NCBI GenBank assembly: GCA_964391865.1
Contig: CAYMNQ010000004.1
Span: 248,001 to 312,000 of the forward strand
Length of the DNA stretch: 64,000 nucleotides
Source: DASZQL01 sp964391865
GTDB lineage: Bacteria; Planctomycetota; Phycisphaerae; Phycisphaerales; UBA1924
Direction of reading: 5' to 3'
Each line of letters opens with the position of its first letter. Position 1 is the stretch's first letter. Made by a program: the position numbers and the translations under genes. Shown here piece by piece: positions 23,173-32,513 of the stretch. The notes under the pieces were generated by a model. It ran no database searches and was not told where the DNA came from. It saw nothing but the letters and a program-made list of their open reading frames with translations.

Positions 23173-26100
23173 ATGTCCGCGCCACACGCACAGCATGATT
23201 CGTCGAGCGCCCCGCGCTTCCGCTACACCGCCGCGCTCGCCGGGGAGATCGAGACGCGTTGGCAGCGCGAGTGGGAGTCGCGCGGCACGTTCGTGGTCAG
23301 CAACCCGGGTGACGCGGGCTTTGAGGCGTCGCGCCCGAAGTTCTACTGCCTCGACATGTTCCCGTACCCTTCGGGCGCGGGGCTGCACGTGGGGCACCCG
23401 GAGGGGTACACCGCGACGGACATCCTCTGCCGCTATAAACGGATGAAGGGCTTCAACGTGCTGCACCCGATGGGGTGGGACGCGTTCGGCCTGCCGGCGG
23501 AGCAGTACGCGATCCAGACGGGCGTTCATCCCGCGCAGACGACGCGCAAAGCGATCGACAACTTCCGGCGGCAGCTCCAGCGCTTCGGCTTCTGCTACGA
23601 CTGGTCGCGCGAGTTCGCGACCATCGACCCGGAATATTACCGCTGGACGCAGTGGATCTTCCTGAAGCTCTACAACTCGTGGTACGACGGCGCGGCGGAC
23701 CGCGCGCGCCCGATCGAGGAACTGATCGCGGAGTTCAAGAGCAAGAAGCGCGCGTTCGAGGTCAATCCTGACGCGGCGGAGTATTCCGGCGCGGGCGCGT
23801 CGCGCCCGGTGCTGAAGGCGAAATCGTGGGACGCCGCCGATCGCGCGGAGCGGCACCTGGTGCTGTCGAGCTGGCGGCTCGCGTACATCGCGGAAGTGAC
23901 GGTGAACTGGTGCCCGAAGCTGGGCACGGCGCTGGCGAATGAGGAAGTGATCGACGGGCGGAGCGAGCGCGGTTCGTTCCCCGTCTTCCGAAAGCCGCTG
24001 CGGCAGTGGATGCTGCGGATCACGGCGTACGCCGAGCGGCTGCTGCGCGACCTCGACGGGCTGGACTGGCCCACCAGCACGCGCACGATGCAGGAGGAGT
24101 GGATCGGGCGGAGCGAGGGCGCGTACATCGATTTCCCCGCTGGGAACCGGCGGATCCGCGTCTTCACCACTCGGCCCGACACGGTGTACGGCGCGACGTT
24201 CATGGTCCTGGCGCCCGAGCACCCGCTGGTCGACGTGCTGACGCCCGAGAAGTTCGGTGAGACGATCGCGGGCGCGTGGCGCGGTCGGTTCCCCGGCGCG
24301 GATGAGTTGATCGCGCGCGGCGCGTCGCCCAAGGAGATGATCGCGGCGTACCGCGCCTTCGCCGGCGCGAAGAGCGATGTTGACCGGCAGGCGGACGCGA
24401 AGGAGAAAACCGGCGTCTTCACCGGCGCGTACGCGATCAACCCGATGTCGGGCGAGCGCGTGCCGGTGTTCATCGCGGACTACGTGCTGATGGGCTACGG
24501 CACGGGCGCGATCATGGCGGTGCCGGCGCACGACGATCGCGACTACGAGTTCGCGCGGCAGTTCGGCGTGAAGATCCGCGACGTGGTGTACCCGCGGCAT
24601 GTGCTGGCGATGAAGTACTACGGCGAGCGCGCGACGCCTCAGGAAGCGGCGGGCGAGAAGTGGTTCGGTATGCTGGCGGACTTTCTGGGCTTGATCACGT
24701 CGCGCGGCTTGCAGCCGGCGGATTTCGAGGGGGCGCTCGACCTTGTTCGCGGCAATCCGCGCGAGCGCGAGACGGCGTCGACCACCGATGTCGCCATCGA
24801 GCCGGGCGTGGTGAAGCAGGATGTGCCGGGATGGATCGGCGAACGGCGCGGCGTGACAAAGCTCACCTGGCTGGACGCGATCGAGTCGATCGGCTTCAAG
24901 AGTTTCGACGAGATGCGCGAGTGGTTCCGCGGGGGCAGCTTCTACGAGAAGACCAACGGCGCCTTCAGCGGGCAGGGGCACGCGGCGAATTCCGCGGAAT
25001 TCACGGGGATGCAGACGGTCGAGATGAAGCCGGCGATCACCGCGCGGCTCGAGCAGATCGGGCACGGCAAGCGGCGTGTGAACTACCGGCTGCGCGACTG
25101 GCTCTTCAGCCGGCAGCGCTACTGGGGCGAGCCGTTCCCGATCGTGTACGACGAGGCGGGGCGCCACTACGCGATCCATGAGAAATCGTTGCCGCTGACG
25201 TTGCCCGAGTTGGTGGACTACACGCCCGAGGAGTCGGACGATCCGCGCCCGCTGCTGGCGAAAGCGAAGCAGTGGATGCACTCGACGGTGAGCGAGAGCG
25301 GGCTGCGCGATCAGCTCGCCGACGCCGACCCGCCGCCGGATGCTCCGGTGGTGCGCGAGACGAACACGATGCCGGGGTGGGCCGGCTCGTGCTGGTACTA
25401 CCTGCGCTATGCCTCGCCCAAGGATGGCGCTCGGTTTGTTGGCGAGGCCGCTGAGAAATACTGGATGGGTCGGCACGGCGTGGACCTCTACATCGGCGGC
25501 GCGGAGCACGCGGTGCTGCACCTGCTGTACGCGCGCTTCTGGCACAAGGTGCTCTTCGATCTGGGCGAAGTGTCGGTGAAGGAGCCGTTCCAGAAGCTGT
25601 TCCATCAGGGGCTGATCACCAGCTTCGCGTACCAGCGCGCGGACAAGACGCTGGTGCCGACGGACATGGTCGAGGAGCGCGGCGAGGGCGGCGGGGAGTT
25701 CTTCGAGAAAGCAACCGGCGAGAAGCTGTCGCCCGTCATCGCGAAGATGAGCAAGTCGCTCAAGAACGTGGTGAACCCGGATGATGTGATCGCGGAGTTC
25801 GGCGCGGACACGTTCCGTTTGTACGAGATGTACATGGGCCCGCTGGAAGCGAGCAAGCCGTGGAACCCGCGGGATATCTCGGGGTTGTACCGGTTCCTGC
25901 AGCGACTGTGGCGCGTGGCGATCGATGAGGAGACGGGCGAAGTCCGCGCCGCCGCGGAGCCCGACGCGAAACTTGATCGCGAATTGCACAAGCTCGTCCA
26001 CTCGGTGGCGCAGAAGATCGAGACGCTGAGCTTCAACACGGCGATCGCGGACCTGATCAAGTTCGTGAACGACGCGACAGGTGCCGGGGGCGCGGGCGGC

Positions 26101-26451
26101 GGGGCGCTGACGCGCGATCAGATTGCGCGGCTGGCGCTGGTGCTGTGCCCCTTCGCGCCGCATATGGCGGAGGAGCTGTGGTCGCGCGTGTCGCCAGCGG
26201 AGAGCGGCTTGGCGTCGGCGCAGGCGTGGCCCGCGCACGACCCGGCGATGCTGGTTGACGCCGAGATCGAACTTCCGGTGCAGATCGCGGGGAAGGTTCG
26301 GGCAAAGATCACCGTGCCGAAGGACGCCGACGCCGCGGCGGTGGAACGCGCGGCGCTGGCGGACGAGAAGGTGAAAGCCGCGATCGAAGGGAAGTCTGTG
26401 CAGAAGGTGATCGTGGTGCCGGGGCGGATGGTGAATCTGGTGGTGAAGTAG
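23173..26451 (+). CDS. leuS: Leucyl-tRNA synthetase, extended form
   Basis: Class I synthetase that charges tRNA-Leu. The HIGH-type motif is HVGH at 72-75 in PYPSGAGLHVGHPEGYT, and KMSKS is at 858-862 in AKMSKSLKNVVNPDDV. The CP1 editing domain is intact, with TRPDTVYGATFMV and GTGAIMAVPAHDDRDYEFA, whose Asp is essential for hydrolysing mischarged products. The 1,092 residues exceed the usual ~860-880. Extra segments are seen after the first Rossmann half (about 175-230) and around residues 475-620, where a ~130-residue insertion rich in charged residues follows the editing domain. The ATG at 23173 is supported by the promoter position. The family is certain; the role of the insertions is unknown. 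Confidence 0.97.
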   Translation: MSAPHAQHDSSSAPRFRYTAALAGEIETRWQREWESRGTFVVSNPGDAGFEASRPKFYCLDMFPYPSGAGLHVGHPEGYTATDILCRYKRMKGFNVLHPMGWDAFGLPAEQYAIQTGVHPAQTTRKAIDNFRRQLQRFGFCYDWSREFATIDPEYYRWTQWIFLKLYNSWYDGAADRARPIEELIAEFKSKKRAFEVNPDAAEYSGAGASRPVLKAKSWDAADRAERHLVLSSWRLAYIAEVTVNWCPKLGTALANEEVIDGRSERGSFPVFRKPLRQWMLRITAYAERLLRDLDGLDWPTSTRTMQEEWIGRSEGAYIDFPAGNRRIRVFTTRPDTVYGATFMVLAPEHPLVDVLTPEKFGETIAGAWRGRFPGADELIARGASPKEMIAAYRAFAGAKSDVDRQADAKEKTGVFTGAYAINPMSGERVPVFIADYVLMGYGTGAIMAVPAHDDRDYEFARQFGVKIRDVVYPRHVLAMKYYGERATPQEAAGEKWFGMLADFLGLITSRGLQPADFEGALDLVRGNPRERETASTTDVAIEPGVVKQDVPGWIGERRGVTKLTWLDAIESIGFKSFDEMREWFRGGSFYEKTNGAFSGQGHAANSAEFTGMQTVEMKPAITARLEQIGHGKRRVNYRLRDWLFSRQRYWGEPFPIVYDEAGRHYAIHEKSLPLTLPELVDYTPEESDDPRPLLAKAKQWMHSTVSESGLRDQLADADPPPDAPVVRETNTMPGWAGSCWYYLRYASPKDGARFVGEAAEKYWMGRHGVDLYIGGAEHAVLHLLYARFWHKVLFDLGEVSVKEPFQKLFHQGLITSFAYQRADKTLVPTDMVEERGEGGGEFFEKATGEKLSPVIAKMSKSLKNVVNPDDVIAEFGADTFRLYEMYMGPLEASKPWNPRDISGLYRFLQRLWRVAIDEETGEVRAAAEPDAKLDRELHKLVHSVAQKIETLSFNTAIADLIKFVNDATGAGGAGGGALTRDQIARLALVLCPFAPHMAEELWSRVSPAESGLASAQAWPAHDPAMLVDAEIELPVQIAGKVRAKITVPKDADAAAVERAALADEKVKAAIEGKSVQKVIVVPGRMVNLVVK

Positions 26452-26745
26452 CCGTTTCGCGCTGATCCACACAGACGCGGAGATTCAGAGGGAGCGCAGA
26501 GAAATGCCTGTGTGATCTCGTCACGACCTGTCGCGAGTCGGGCCGGGGTTGCTTTTCCTCAAGCGTTGCGGACCGAGGCTGCGAGAGGCAGGCCACAGAT
26601 GACCCGGACAATCCCAGATGAGTCTGCACGAGTCGTCACTGGCCGCACGAAAACACTCGTCTTGATCCGGGCTGACCTGGGTGATCAGTGGCTCACTGCG
26701 CTGTGTTTGGAGTGACTCTTCGCCAGAGCGCCTGTGCGCGGTTGG

Positions 26746-28086
26746 TCAATTCCTCGGCGCATCCTCACGCGTCACTGGTTCCATCGGCGGATCACGGCGT
26801 TCAGTCATCGTCGCGGGGTGCGATGCGCCGCCGACCATCGATTGGGCACGCTTTGCCAGGTCGATCGCCTTCTGCTTGAGTTTCTTGAGCACCACGCGCG
26901 CCCAGATGAACTCGGTGGCGAGGAGCATGAACCCCACGATCATGATGGGGATTCCCGGCACGCCCGGCAGGATGCCGACGATCAGGCCGAAGAGCACGAT
27001 CGTGCCGCCGATCAGGAGGATGGCGATCTTGCGGCCGCGGCGCCAGGCGTACTCGGCGAGCTCCGCCATCTGCTCGATGGGGGCTTCTTCTTCGTGCTCG
27101 CGCGGCGGTGCGCCGGGTTGTTCGCCCGGCTTCGGCTCGGCCGGCGCGACGAACGACGCGAGCAGTCCGGTCGCGATCAGCCCGCCCACCACCGCGAGCG
27201 ACACGCCCGTGGGGATTTTGTACCAGTGCTCGATCATCATCTTCACGCCGATGAACGTGAGGACGAAGATGAGGGCGGTTTTCACATAGCGGAAGCGGTG
27301 CAGGATCGCCGAGAGGGCGAAGTAGAGCGAGCGGAGCCCGAGGATGGCGAAGACGTTGGAGGTGAAGACGATGAAGGGGTCCTTCGTCACGCCGAAGACC
27401 GCGGGGATCGAGTCGACCGCGAAGATGACGTCGGTGAACTCGACGACGATCAGGACGACGAACATGGGCGTGGCGACCCGCTTGCCGTTCTCGCGCGTGA
27501 AGAAGCGCTGCCCGTCGAAGTGATCGCTGACGGGCAGGACCTTGTGGACGAGCTTGACGAGCTTGTTGTCGGAGAGATCGTGCGCTTCCTCCTTCGTCAC
27601 CAGCAGCTTGACGGCGGTGATAAGCAGGATCGCGCCGAAGACGTGGATCATCCAGTGGAACTGGTTGAGGAGCGCGGCGCCGACGGCGATCATGATGCCG
27701 CGCATGGCCAGCGCGCCCAGGACGCCCCAGAACAGCACGCGGTGCTGGTGGTGGGGCGGCACCTGGAAGTAGCCGAAGACGAGCGCGAAGACCATGATGT
27801 TGTCGAGGCTCAGCGCGTACTCGACGATCCACGCGGTCAGGTATTCGCTGGCGGCCTTCATGCCCGCGCCGGGCGCCGGATCGACGCCGGCCATCCCGAG
27901 GAAGTTGGTGTCGTAGATCCAGTAGACGCCCGCGCCGAAGGCGAGCGCCAGGACGATGCACACACCCGTCCACGCGAGCGATTCGCCCGCGCCGATGGCG
28001 TGCGCCTTGCGGTTGACGACCAGAAGGTCGAGCAGCAGCATGACGATCACGAAGCCGACAAAGCCGATCCACAGCCACAGGTGCAT
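26746..28086 (-). CDS. TerC-family membrane protein fused to a PGPGW-type tail
   Basis: A 446-residue integral membrane protein. Residues ~1-310 are a TerC/Alx domain with about eight membrane segments and the acidic signatures YALSLDNIMVFALVF and VEFTDVIFAVDSIPAVFGVTKDPFIVFTSN, implicated in Mn2+ export in Alx and MeeF-type homologues. After a Pro/Glu-rich loop (about 322-350) comes a second unit with GRKIAILLIGGTIVLFGLIVGILPGVPGIPIMIVGF, which matches the small PGPGW transmembrane family. The fusion is clear in one frame. Only 70 nt separate it from the gene upstream on the same strand, too little for a yybP-ykoY riboswitch. The name TerC rests on family similarity; tellurite resistance is not implied. 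Confidence 0.88.
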   Translation of the reverse strand: MHLWLWIGFVGFVIVMLLLDLLVVNRKAHAIGAGESLAWTGVCIVLALAFGAGVYWIYDTNFLGMAGVDPAPGAGMKAASEYLTAWIVEYALSLDNIMVFALVFGYFQVPPHHQHRVLFWGVLGALAMRGIMIAVGAALLNQFHWMIHVFGAILLITAVKLLVTKEEAHDLSDNKLVKLVHKVLPVSDHFDGQRFFTRENGKRVATPMFVVLIVVEFTDVIFAVDSIPAVFGVTKDPFIVFTSNVFAILGLRSLYFALSAILHRFRYVKTALIFVLTFIGVKMMIEHWYKIPTGVSLAVVGGLIATGLLASFVAPAEPKPGEQPGAPPREHEEEAPIEQMAELAEYAWRRGRKIAILLIGGTIVLFGLIVGILPGVPGIPIMIVGFMLLATEFIWARVVLKKLKQKAIDLAKRAQSMVGGASHPATMTERRDPPMEPVTREDAPRN

Positions 28087-28156
28087 CGCGGTCTCCGCGC
28101 CCGGGCATCCGGGCGATGAGCGCGCGATGATACCCGCGAGGAAAGCGGGGCGGGCG

Positions 28157-29488
28157 TTACTTCTTCCTGGGCAGCTGCTCGAGCTGGCGTTTCAGCAGGT
28201 CGGCGTTCTGCTTCATGAGCGCCTGCATCTGCTGCTCGTTGGCGATCAGGCGCGTCTCGAGGAGTTGCCGTTCCTTGGCGCGCAGGCTGGGGAGCGCGAG
28301 CTGCTGGCGCATGCCGTCGATCTCCTGCTGGAGCGAGTCGATCCGAGCGACGATGAGCTGGCGTGCGTCGGTCAGTTCCTTGACTTCGATCTTGCCCTGC
28401 TCGGGCTCGCCGATCTGGATGACGTTGACCATGCCCTGACCGCCGGCGACGATCTGGACCGCGCCGCCCTTCGGGTCGAACTTGAGCGCCTGCGCGAACT
28501 GGTTGCCGCGGTTCAGTTCGACTCGTCCCGGCAACAGCCCGGCGGGGCGGGCATCGCCCGCGATCGATGGCGGGTACTGCGAGCGCGGGCGAGCGCGGTT
28601 CCACACGTCCGGGTCGAGGTTCGACGTGATCAGCGGCGGGTCCATGTCGGACAGGCCGAGCTTCGCCGCGCGGTTGGGCCACGCTTGCAGCGCCACCTGT
28701 TGGCGCTGCGCCGGCACCGGGTGCAGGTCGTCATAGCTGCCGAGGGGCACCCTGACTTCGAGCGTTTCGAATTCGAGCGGCGGCGGTGCGTCGCCCGCCA
28801 TCGCGTTGAGGTTGTTCCCCGCGTCGAGCCGCGCCGGGCCGATCGGTCGGCGGATGCGCAGCGTGATCTGATCGCCCGGGTTGCGCGACACGACGTAGCT
28901 GATGAGTTTTTGCCGAACCGGGTCGTTCATATTGAACACGGCCCGCGCGCGCACCACCGGGGCATTCGGGTCGGGCTTCGGCGCGAGCTCGATGCCGTCG
29001 ACGGCGTCGATGCGGTCGCCGGCGCGCAGCAAGCCGAGCTGCCCCGCCGGGAAATTCGGGCGGGCTTCGTCGATGATCGCCGGCTCGGTGCTGGTGCCCG
29101 GCGCGAACTGGATGCCGATGGCGCCGCGCGGGGAGTTGATGAACCGCTCGCGCACCGCGCCCGCGAGGCGGCGGCGCTGTTCGAGCGAGAAGGCTTCGTC
29201 TTTCGCGAGGGCCGCGAGCCGGTCCTCGGTCGCCGCCGGGTGGGCTTGCAGCTCGCGGAACGCTTCCTCGCGTTCGGCCCAGGATTCGGAATCGAGCCGC
29301 GTGATGAGCCCCGTCATGCCTTCGATCGTCCCCGGCACTCCGGGATTGTGGCCCGGCAGGCCGGCGGATTGCTCCGCGTCGCGGATCATCTCGGGGGTGA
29401 CCGGATTGACCTGTGCCAGAGCCGAGCCGGCGAGCAGCAGGAACGCGGCGGAGGCCGAGCTGATGCGGGCGGTGCGTGAGTGCGTCAT
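28157..29488 (-). CDS. Exported PDZ-domain protein with C-terminal coiled coil
   Basis: A 443-residue protein with a signal peptide (about 1-26, RISSASAAFLLLAGSALAQ). A helical region (~50-110, SWAEREEAFRELQ) precedes a PDZ-like domain near 125-225 (GAIGIQFAPG, ARPNFPAGQLGLLRAGDRIDAVDGIEL). A low-complexity Arg/Pro region follows, and the last ~75 residues are a long heptad coiled coil (QLIVARIDSLQQEIDGMRQQL ... KERQLLETRL). There is no protease domain, so it is probably a periplasmic scaffold or regulator. The start is the ATG at 29488, 17 nt after the stop of the phosphotransferase gene upstream, so the two are likely in one transcript with TerC. Confidence 0.75.
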   Translation of the reverse strand: MTHSRTARISSASAAFLLLAGSALAQVNPVTPEMIRDAEQSAGLPGHNPGVPGTIEGMTGLITRLDSESWAEREEAFRELQAHPAATEDRLAALAKDEAFSLEQRRRLAGAVRERFINSPRGAIGIQFAPGTSTEPAIIDEARPNFPAGQLGLLRAGDRIDAVDGIELAPKPDPNAPVVRARAVFNMNDPVRQKLISYVVSRNPGDQITLRIRRPIGPARLDAGNNLNAMAGDAPPPLEFETLEVRVPLGSYDDLHPVPAQRQQVALQAWPNRAAKLGLSDMDPPLITSNLDPDVWNRARPRSQYPPSIAGDARPAGLLPGRVELNRGNQFAQALKFDPKGGAVQIVAGGQGMVNVIQIGEPEQGKIEVKELTDARQLIVARIDSLQQEIDGMRQQLALPSLRAKERQLLETRLIANEQQMQALMKQNADLLKRQLEQLPRKK

Positions 29489-29505
29489 GCGGAGCAATCC
29501 CTTCG

Positions 29506-30537
29506 TCACAGCACACCCTCGATCAAAACTTGAGCGTTCGTCTGGAGCCAGCGGACCTTCCGCTCCACCATTCTCAGGAACGCCTGCCCATCCATAGTGC
29601 CAAATCTGCCGGTCGTTGCAATAGGAAAAGCGGCTTCGGCGATCAGCGCCTCGATCATCAGCCACGGGATCGCGCGGACCTCCGCCTTGGCGACCACGCA
29701 GTCTTTCGTTGAATCATAGCCACCGAAGAACGCCCGGAACCGTTCGGCGTCCGGCTGGTCCGGCCACGATTCGGGCGTCTCGCCGGCGTGAATCATGCTG
29801 AATTGCAGCAGCCCGTTCGCCAGGTCGATCACCCGTGGCTGCAGGCGGACGGTGTCGTAGTCAAAGACGGCGGCGACTTTGGCGTTGTGGAACAGCAGGT
29901 TGCCGGGGTGCCAGTCGCCGTGGATGAGCTGGAGGGGCCACTCGGGAAGCCCGGCGTTATCGGCCTGCTCGGCGGCGTCGGCGGCGGCTTTTGAGAGGAA
30001 CTCCGTGGTGGGTTGGAGCTCCGGCGCGCGGAGCTTGCGGGGGATCACGCCGAGCGCGTCGCCCAGCCGCGCGATGCGGTGGTAGCTGCCGGTGGGGGGT
30101 TTCCAACTCGGCGTGAATGTGCTGAGCAAACGGTGCAGGATCGCGAGCGTGCGCCCGGCGTCGGCGGTGGCACCGGGCGAGCCGTCGTAGGGCATGCCGC
30201 GGGAGTACTCGAAGACTTCGTAGATGCGGCCGTCAACCTGCACGAGCGACTCGCGGTGGCGCGCGGTGAGGATCAGCGCGGGGAGGGGGAAGCCGAGTTG
30301 GTACAGGTGCTTCTGGATCTGGTGCGAGCAGGCGACGCGGACCGGATCATCGCGCCCGAGCGCCCGGCGCTTGAGCAGGTACTGCCCGCGCTCGGCCTTG
30401 ATGAGGAGTTTCGGTGACGCGCGCGACCCGCCGCGGAACGGATGCACCGACGCGATCACGCCGAGATCGTAGTGCGACAGCACGATCGCCAGTTCAGCGG
30501 GATCAAAGCTGGCGGGGGCGGGCGGTACGGTGCTCAT
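29506..30537 (-). CDS. Aminoglycoside-phosphotransferase-fold kinase
   Basis: A 343-residue protein of the APH/choline-kinase/homoserine-kinase-II fold. The catalytic loop LIHGDWHPGNLLFHN lies near 218-232, and the metal-binding VFDYDTVRLQPRVIDLANGL near 238-257 corresponds to the DFD-like motif. The N-terminal lobe has YLLKRRA with the ATP-binding Lys. Family members phosphorylate small alcohols such as homoserine, choline, fructosamine or spore-coat precursors; the substrate is unclear. I start at ATG 30537, as upstream codons read through an inverted repeat. It is followed closely by the PDZ protein gene. Confidence 0.85.
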   Translation of the reverse strand: MSTVPPAPASFDPAELAIVLSHYDLGVIASVHPFRGGSRASPKLLIKAERGQYLLKRRALGRDDPVRVACSHQIQKHLYQLGFPLPALILTARHRESLVQVDGRIYEVFEYSRGMPYDGSPGATADAGRTLAILHRLLSTFTPSWKPPTGSYHRIARLGDALGVIPRKLRAPELQPTTEFLSKAAADAAEQADNAGLPEWPLQLIHGDWHPGNLLFHNAKVAAVFDYDTVRLQPRVIDLANGLLQFSMIHAGETPESWPDQPDAERFRAFFGGYDSTKDCVVAKAEVRAIPWLMIEALIAEAAFPIATTGRFGTMDGQAFLRMVERKVRWLQTNAQVLIEGVL

Positions 30538-30610
30538 GCGCGGCGGGAGCTCGTGGGGTCTCTGTTTCTGAGGGCGCTGACGTTGCGCGAGAGAAATGAA
30601 TCGAGAAGAG

Positions 30611-30687
30611 CTTGCCACAGATGGACACAGATTGAAGGCAAGAGAGTTTGATTTCATCTCTGTCCATCTGTGTCTATCTGTGGCAAG
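30611..30687. repeat. Inverted repeat of CACAGAT type
   Basis: CTTGCCACAGATGGACACAG at 30611-30630 (22 nt to 30632) is matched in inverse orientation at 30666-30687 with one mismatch, around a 33-nt loop. It lies between YicC and the phosphotransferase gene. A similar inverted pair of CACAGAG type is at 41932-42075. Confidence 0.8.
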
Positions 30688-30725
30688 ATTCCGAGGGATC
30701 GAGCACGCGGACGGGACGCGGCGGA

Positions 30726-31616
30726 TCACTCCACATTCTGCACCTGCTCCTTGATGCGGTCGATCGCGCCCTTCGCTTCCACGATCGCGCGGCTGATATC
30801 CGCGTCGGCGCTCTTGCTGGCGATCGTGTTCGCTTCGCGCAGCATCTCCTGCGCCAGGAAGTCCAGCGTGCGGCCCATCGGGCGGTCTTCCTTCGGCGCG
30901 AGCATGTCCTTGAACTGGTCGAGGTGCCCCGTCAGCCGCGCGACTTCCTCGGAGATGTCGCTGCGCTCGGCGTACACCGCGACTTCCTTGATGAGGCTCA
31001 CGGTGTCCACCTGGATCTTCGCGTCTTCGAGCAGCGTATCGATGCGCTGGCGGAGGCGCTTCTCGTAGTCATCGCGCTGGCGCGGGGCGGCGACCTTGAT
31101 TCGTTCGAGCGCGCTGATGATCACGCCGTGGTGCGACATCAGGTCCGCGACGAGGAGCTTGCCCTCCTTCTCGCGCATGCGGATGAGGTCGGCGACGGCT
31201 TTGTCGAGCAGCTTGGCGAACACGCCGCGGGCCTTCTCGAAGCGCTCTTCCTCGTTCGACGGCGGCTGCAGCACGCCCGGCAATGTCAGCAGCGGGCCGA
31301 TTTCGAGTTGGCATGAGCCGTCGGCGATCTGCGGCGTTTGGCGCAGTTGTTCGATGTAGCGCGCCAGCGCGGGCGCGTTGATCTCGTACGCCGCCCCTTC
31401 GGAGGAATCGCTGCATTTGCCGATGAGCGTCACCGTGCCGCGCGTCAGTCGGCGGCGGAGCTCCGCTTCGAGTTCCGGTTCGAGCCCCTGCAACGACTCG
31501 GGCATGCGGATGGTGCCCTTGAAGTACTTGCCGTTGAGGCTGCGGACTTCGAGGGAATAGTGCGCTCCGTCGATGTGAGCCGTCGCCTCGCCGAAACCGG
31601 TCATGCTCCGGATCAC
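30726..31616 (-). CDS. yicC: YicC/YloC-family endoribonuclease
   Basis: A 296-residue member of the YicC family, reported as endoribonucleases affecting sRNA stability. It begins VIRSMTGFGEA, the family hallmark (MIRSMTGFA), and has EVRSLNGKYFKG, and near the C-terminus RTLDFLAQEMLREANTIASKSADADIS, which is diagnostic. I take the GTG at 31616 as start since GGAGG lies about 8 nt upstream; an ATG four codons later is the alternative. It stands between the convergent-looking repeat at 30.6 kb and secG, all on the minus strand. Confidence 0.93.
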   Translation of the reverse strand: MIRSMTGFGEATAHIDGAHYSLEVRSLNGKYFKGTIRMPESLQGLEPELEAELRRRLTRGTVTLIGKCSDSSEGAAYEINAPALARYIEQLRQTPQIADGSCQLEIGPLLTLPGVLQPPSNEEERFEKARGVFAKLLDKAVADLIRMREKEGKLLVADLMSHHGVIISALERIKVAAPRQRDDYEKRLRQRIDTLLEDAKIQVDTVSLIKEVAVYAERSDISEEVARLTGHLDQFKDMLAPKEDRPMGRTLDFLAQEMLREANTIASKSADADISRAIVEAKGAIDRIKEQVQNVE

Positions 31617-31861
31617 GCTCAATCCTCCGCCGCCCGAAGACCCGAAGGCCCCCGAGGGAATGATTCCCTGCGGCCGAACTGTCGGCCGGCGCACCAAGTT
31701 ATAAGACCACATCGGCCCGAACGCACACCCGCTTCAGGCCAACCAGCCAAGCGGCTCGCCGACGCCGGTTTCACGCTCGGACTTCAGACAACAGGACGCG
31801 AAACGTCAGCACGCGTGAATCGCCGCTCGCTCTCGCCGCGCTGCGGAGCAAAAATCCCGGA

Positions 31862-32434
31862 TCACTGAGGCTTCGGCTGCTCGCCGCCGTCGCTCGGCGC
31901 TGGGGCCGGGGTTGGTGTCTCCGCGGGCTTCTCCGTCGCAGGAGTCGGGTTCGACGCGGGCGGCGTCGCAGGCTGCGCCCCCGCGGGCGCGGGGATCGTG
32001 ATCTGCCCGCCGTCGGCTGGGAGTTGGATGGGGATCGCCGTCTCCTGCGACGAGCCGGGCAGCACGGGCGTCTCGACCTTCATCGATGGCGAGGGCGTCT
32101 CGCTCGCCGGCGTCGTGCCCGTTGTGGTCTCGATGGTGGCTTGCCCGGCGTCGGTTGCCTTCGGGGGGCGGACCGCGTAATTCAGCACGATCGAGACCAG
32201 GATGAACACGACGAAAATGCCGATCGTCGCGGTGGTGAGCGCGTCGCCCGTCTTGGCGCCGAAGGCGGTGTGCCCCGAGCCGGAGTTCGAGCCGAAGGCT
32301 TCGCTCAGCCCGCCGCCTTGCGGGCGCTGGATCAGGATCACCAGCAGCAGCATGAAGCTGATGATCACGAAGACCGCGACGAGAATGCCGACGGCGATGG
32401 GGGGCAGATTGAGTTCGAACGCGAGCGTGCTCAT
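31862..32434 (-). CDS. secG: Preprotein translocase subunit SecG with long Pro-rich tail
   Basis: SecG is the small inner-membrane subunit that aids SecYE-dependent export. The two membrane segments lie at about residues 13-35 and 68-87, joined by the typical cytoplasmic loop LIQRPQGGGLSEAFGSNSGSGHTAFGAKTGDALT. The 190-residue protein is more than twice the usual ~75-110 because of a ~100-residue Thr/Pro/Ala-rich tail after residue 90 (TETPSP, PAETPTPAPAPSDGG). Such tails are seen in other planctomycetes as far as I recall. It lies downstream of tpiA on the same strand; tpiA-secG adjacency is widespread in bacteria and supports both calls. Confidence 0.93.
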   Translation of the reverse strand: MSTLAFELNLPPIAVGILVAVFVIISFMLLLVILIQRPQGGGLSEAFGSNSGSGHTAFGAKTGDALTTATIGIFVVFILVSIVLNYAVRPPKATDAGQATIETTTGTTPASETPSPSMKVETPVLPGSSQETAIPIQLPADGGQITIPAPAGAQPATPPASNPTPATEKPAETPTPAPAPSDGGEQPKPQ

Positions 32435-32513
32435 GATCGGGGTCCTGATCGGCGGCGATGCCGATTGGGTTGTGTTCGGCTGAGCCGGGCCGAGCATTCT
32501 AGCGACCAATCGC

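Noticed and set aside
23164..26472. 1,102-codon minus-strand frame opposite leuS
   Set aside because: Arg/His/Leu-rich low-complexity translation with no domain; the plus strand encodes LeuS.
28087..28156. yybP-ykoY (Mn2+) riboswitch before the TerC gene
   Set aside because: Only 70 nt separate it from the upstream gene on the same strand, too short for the riboswitch and with no matching motif.
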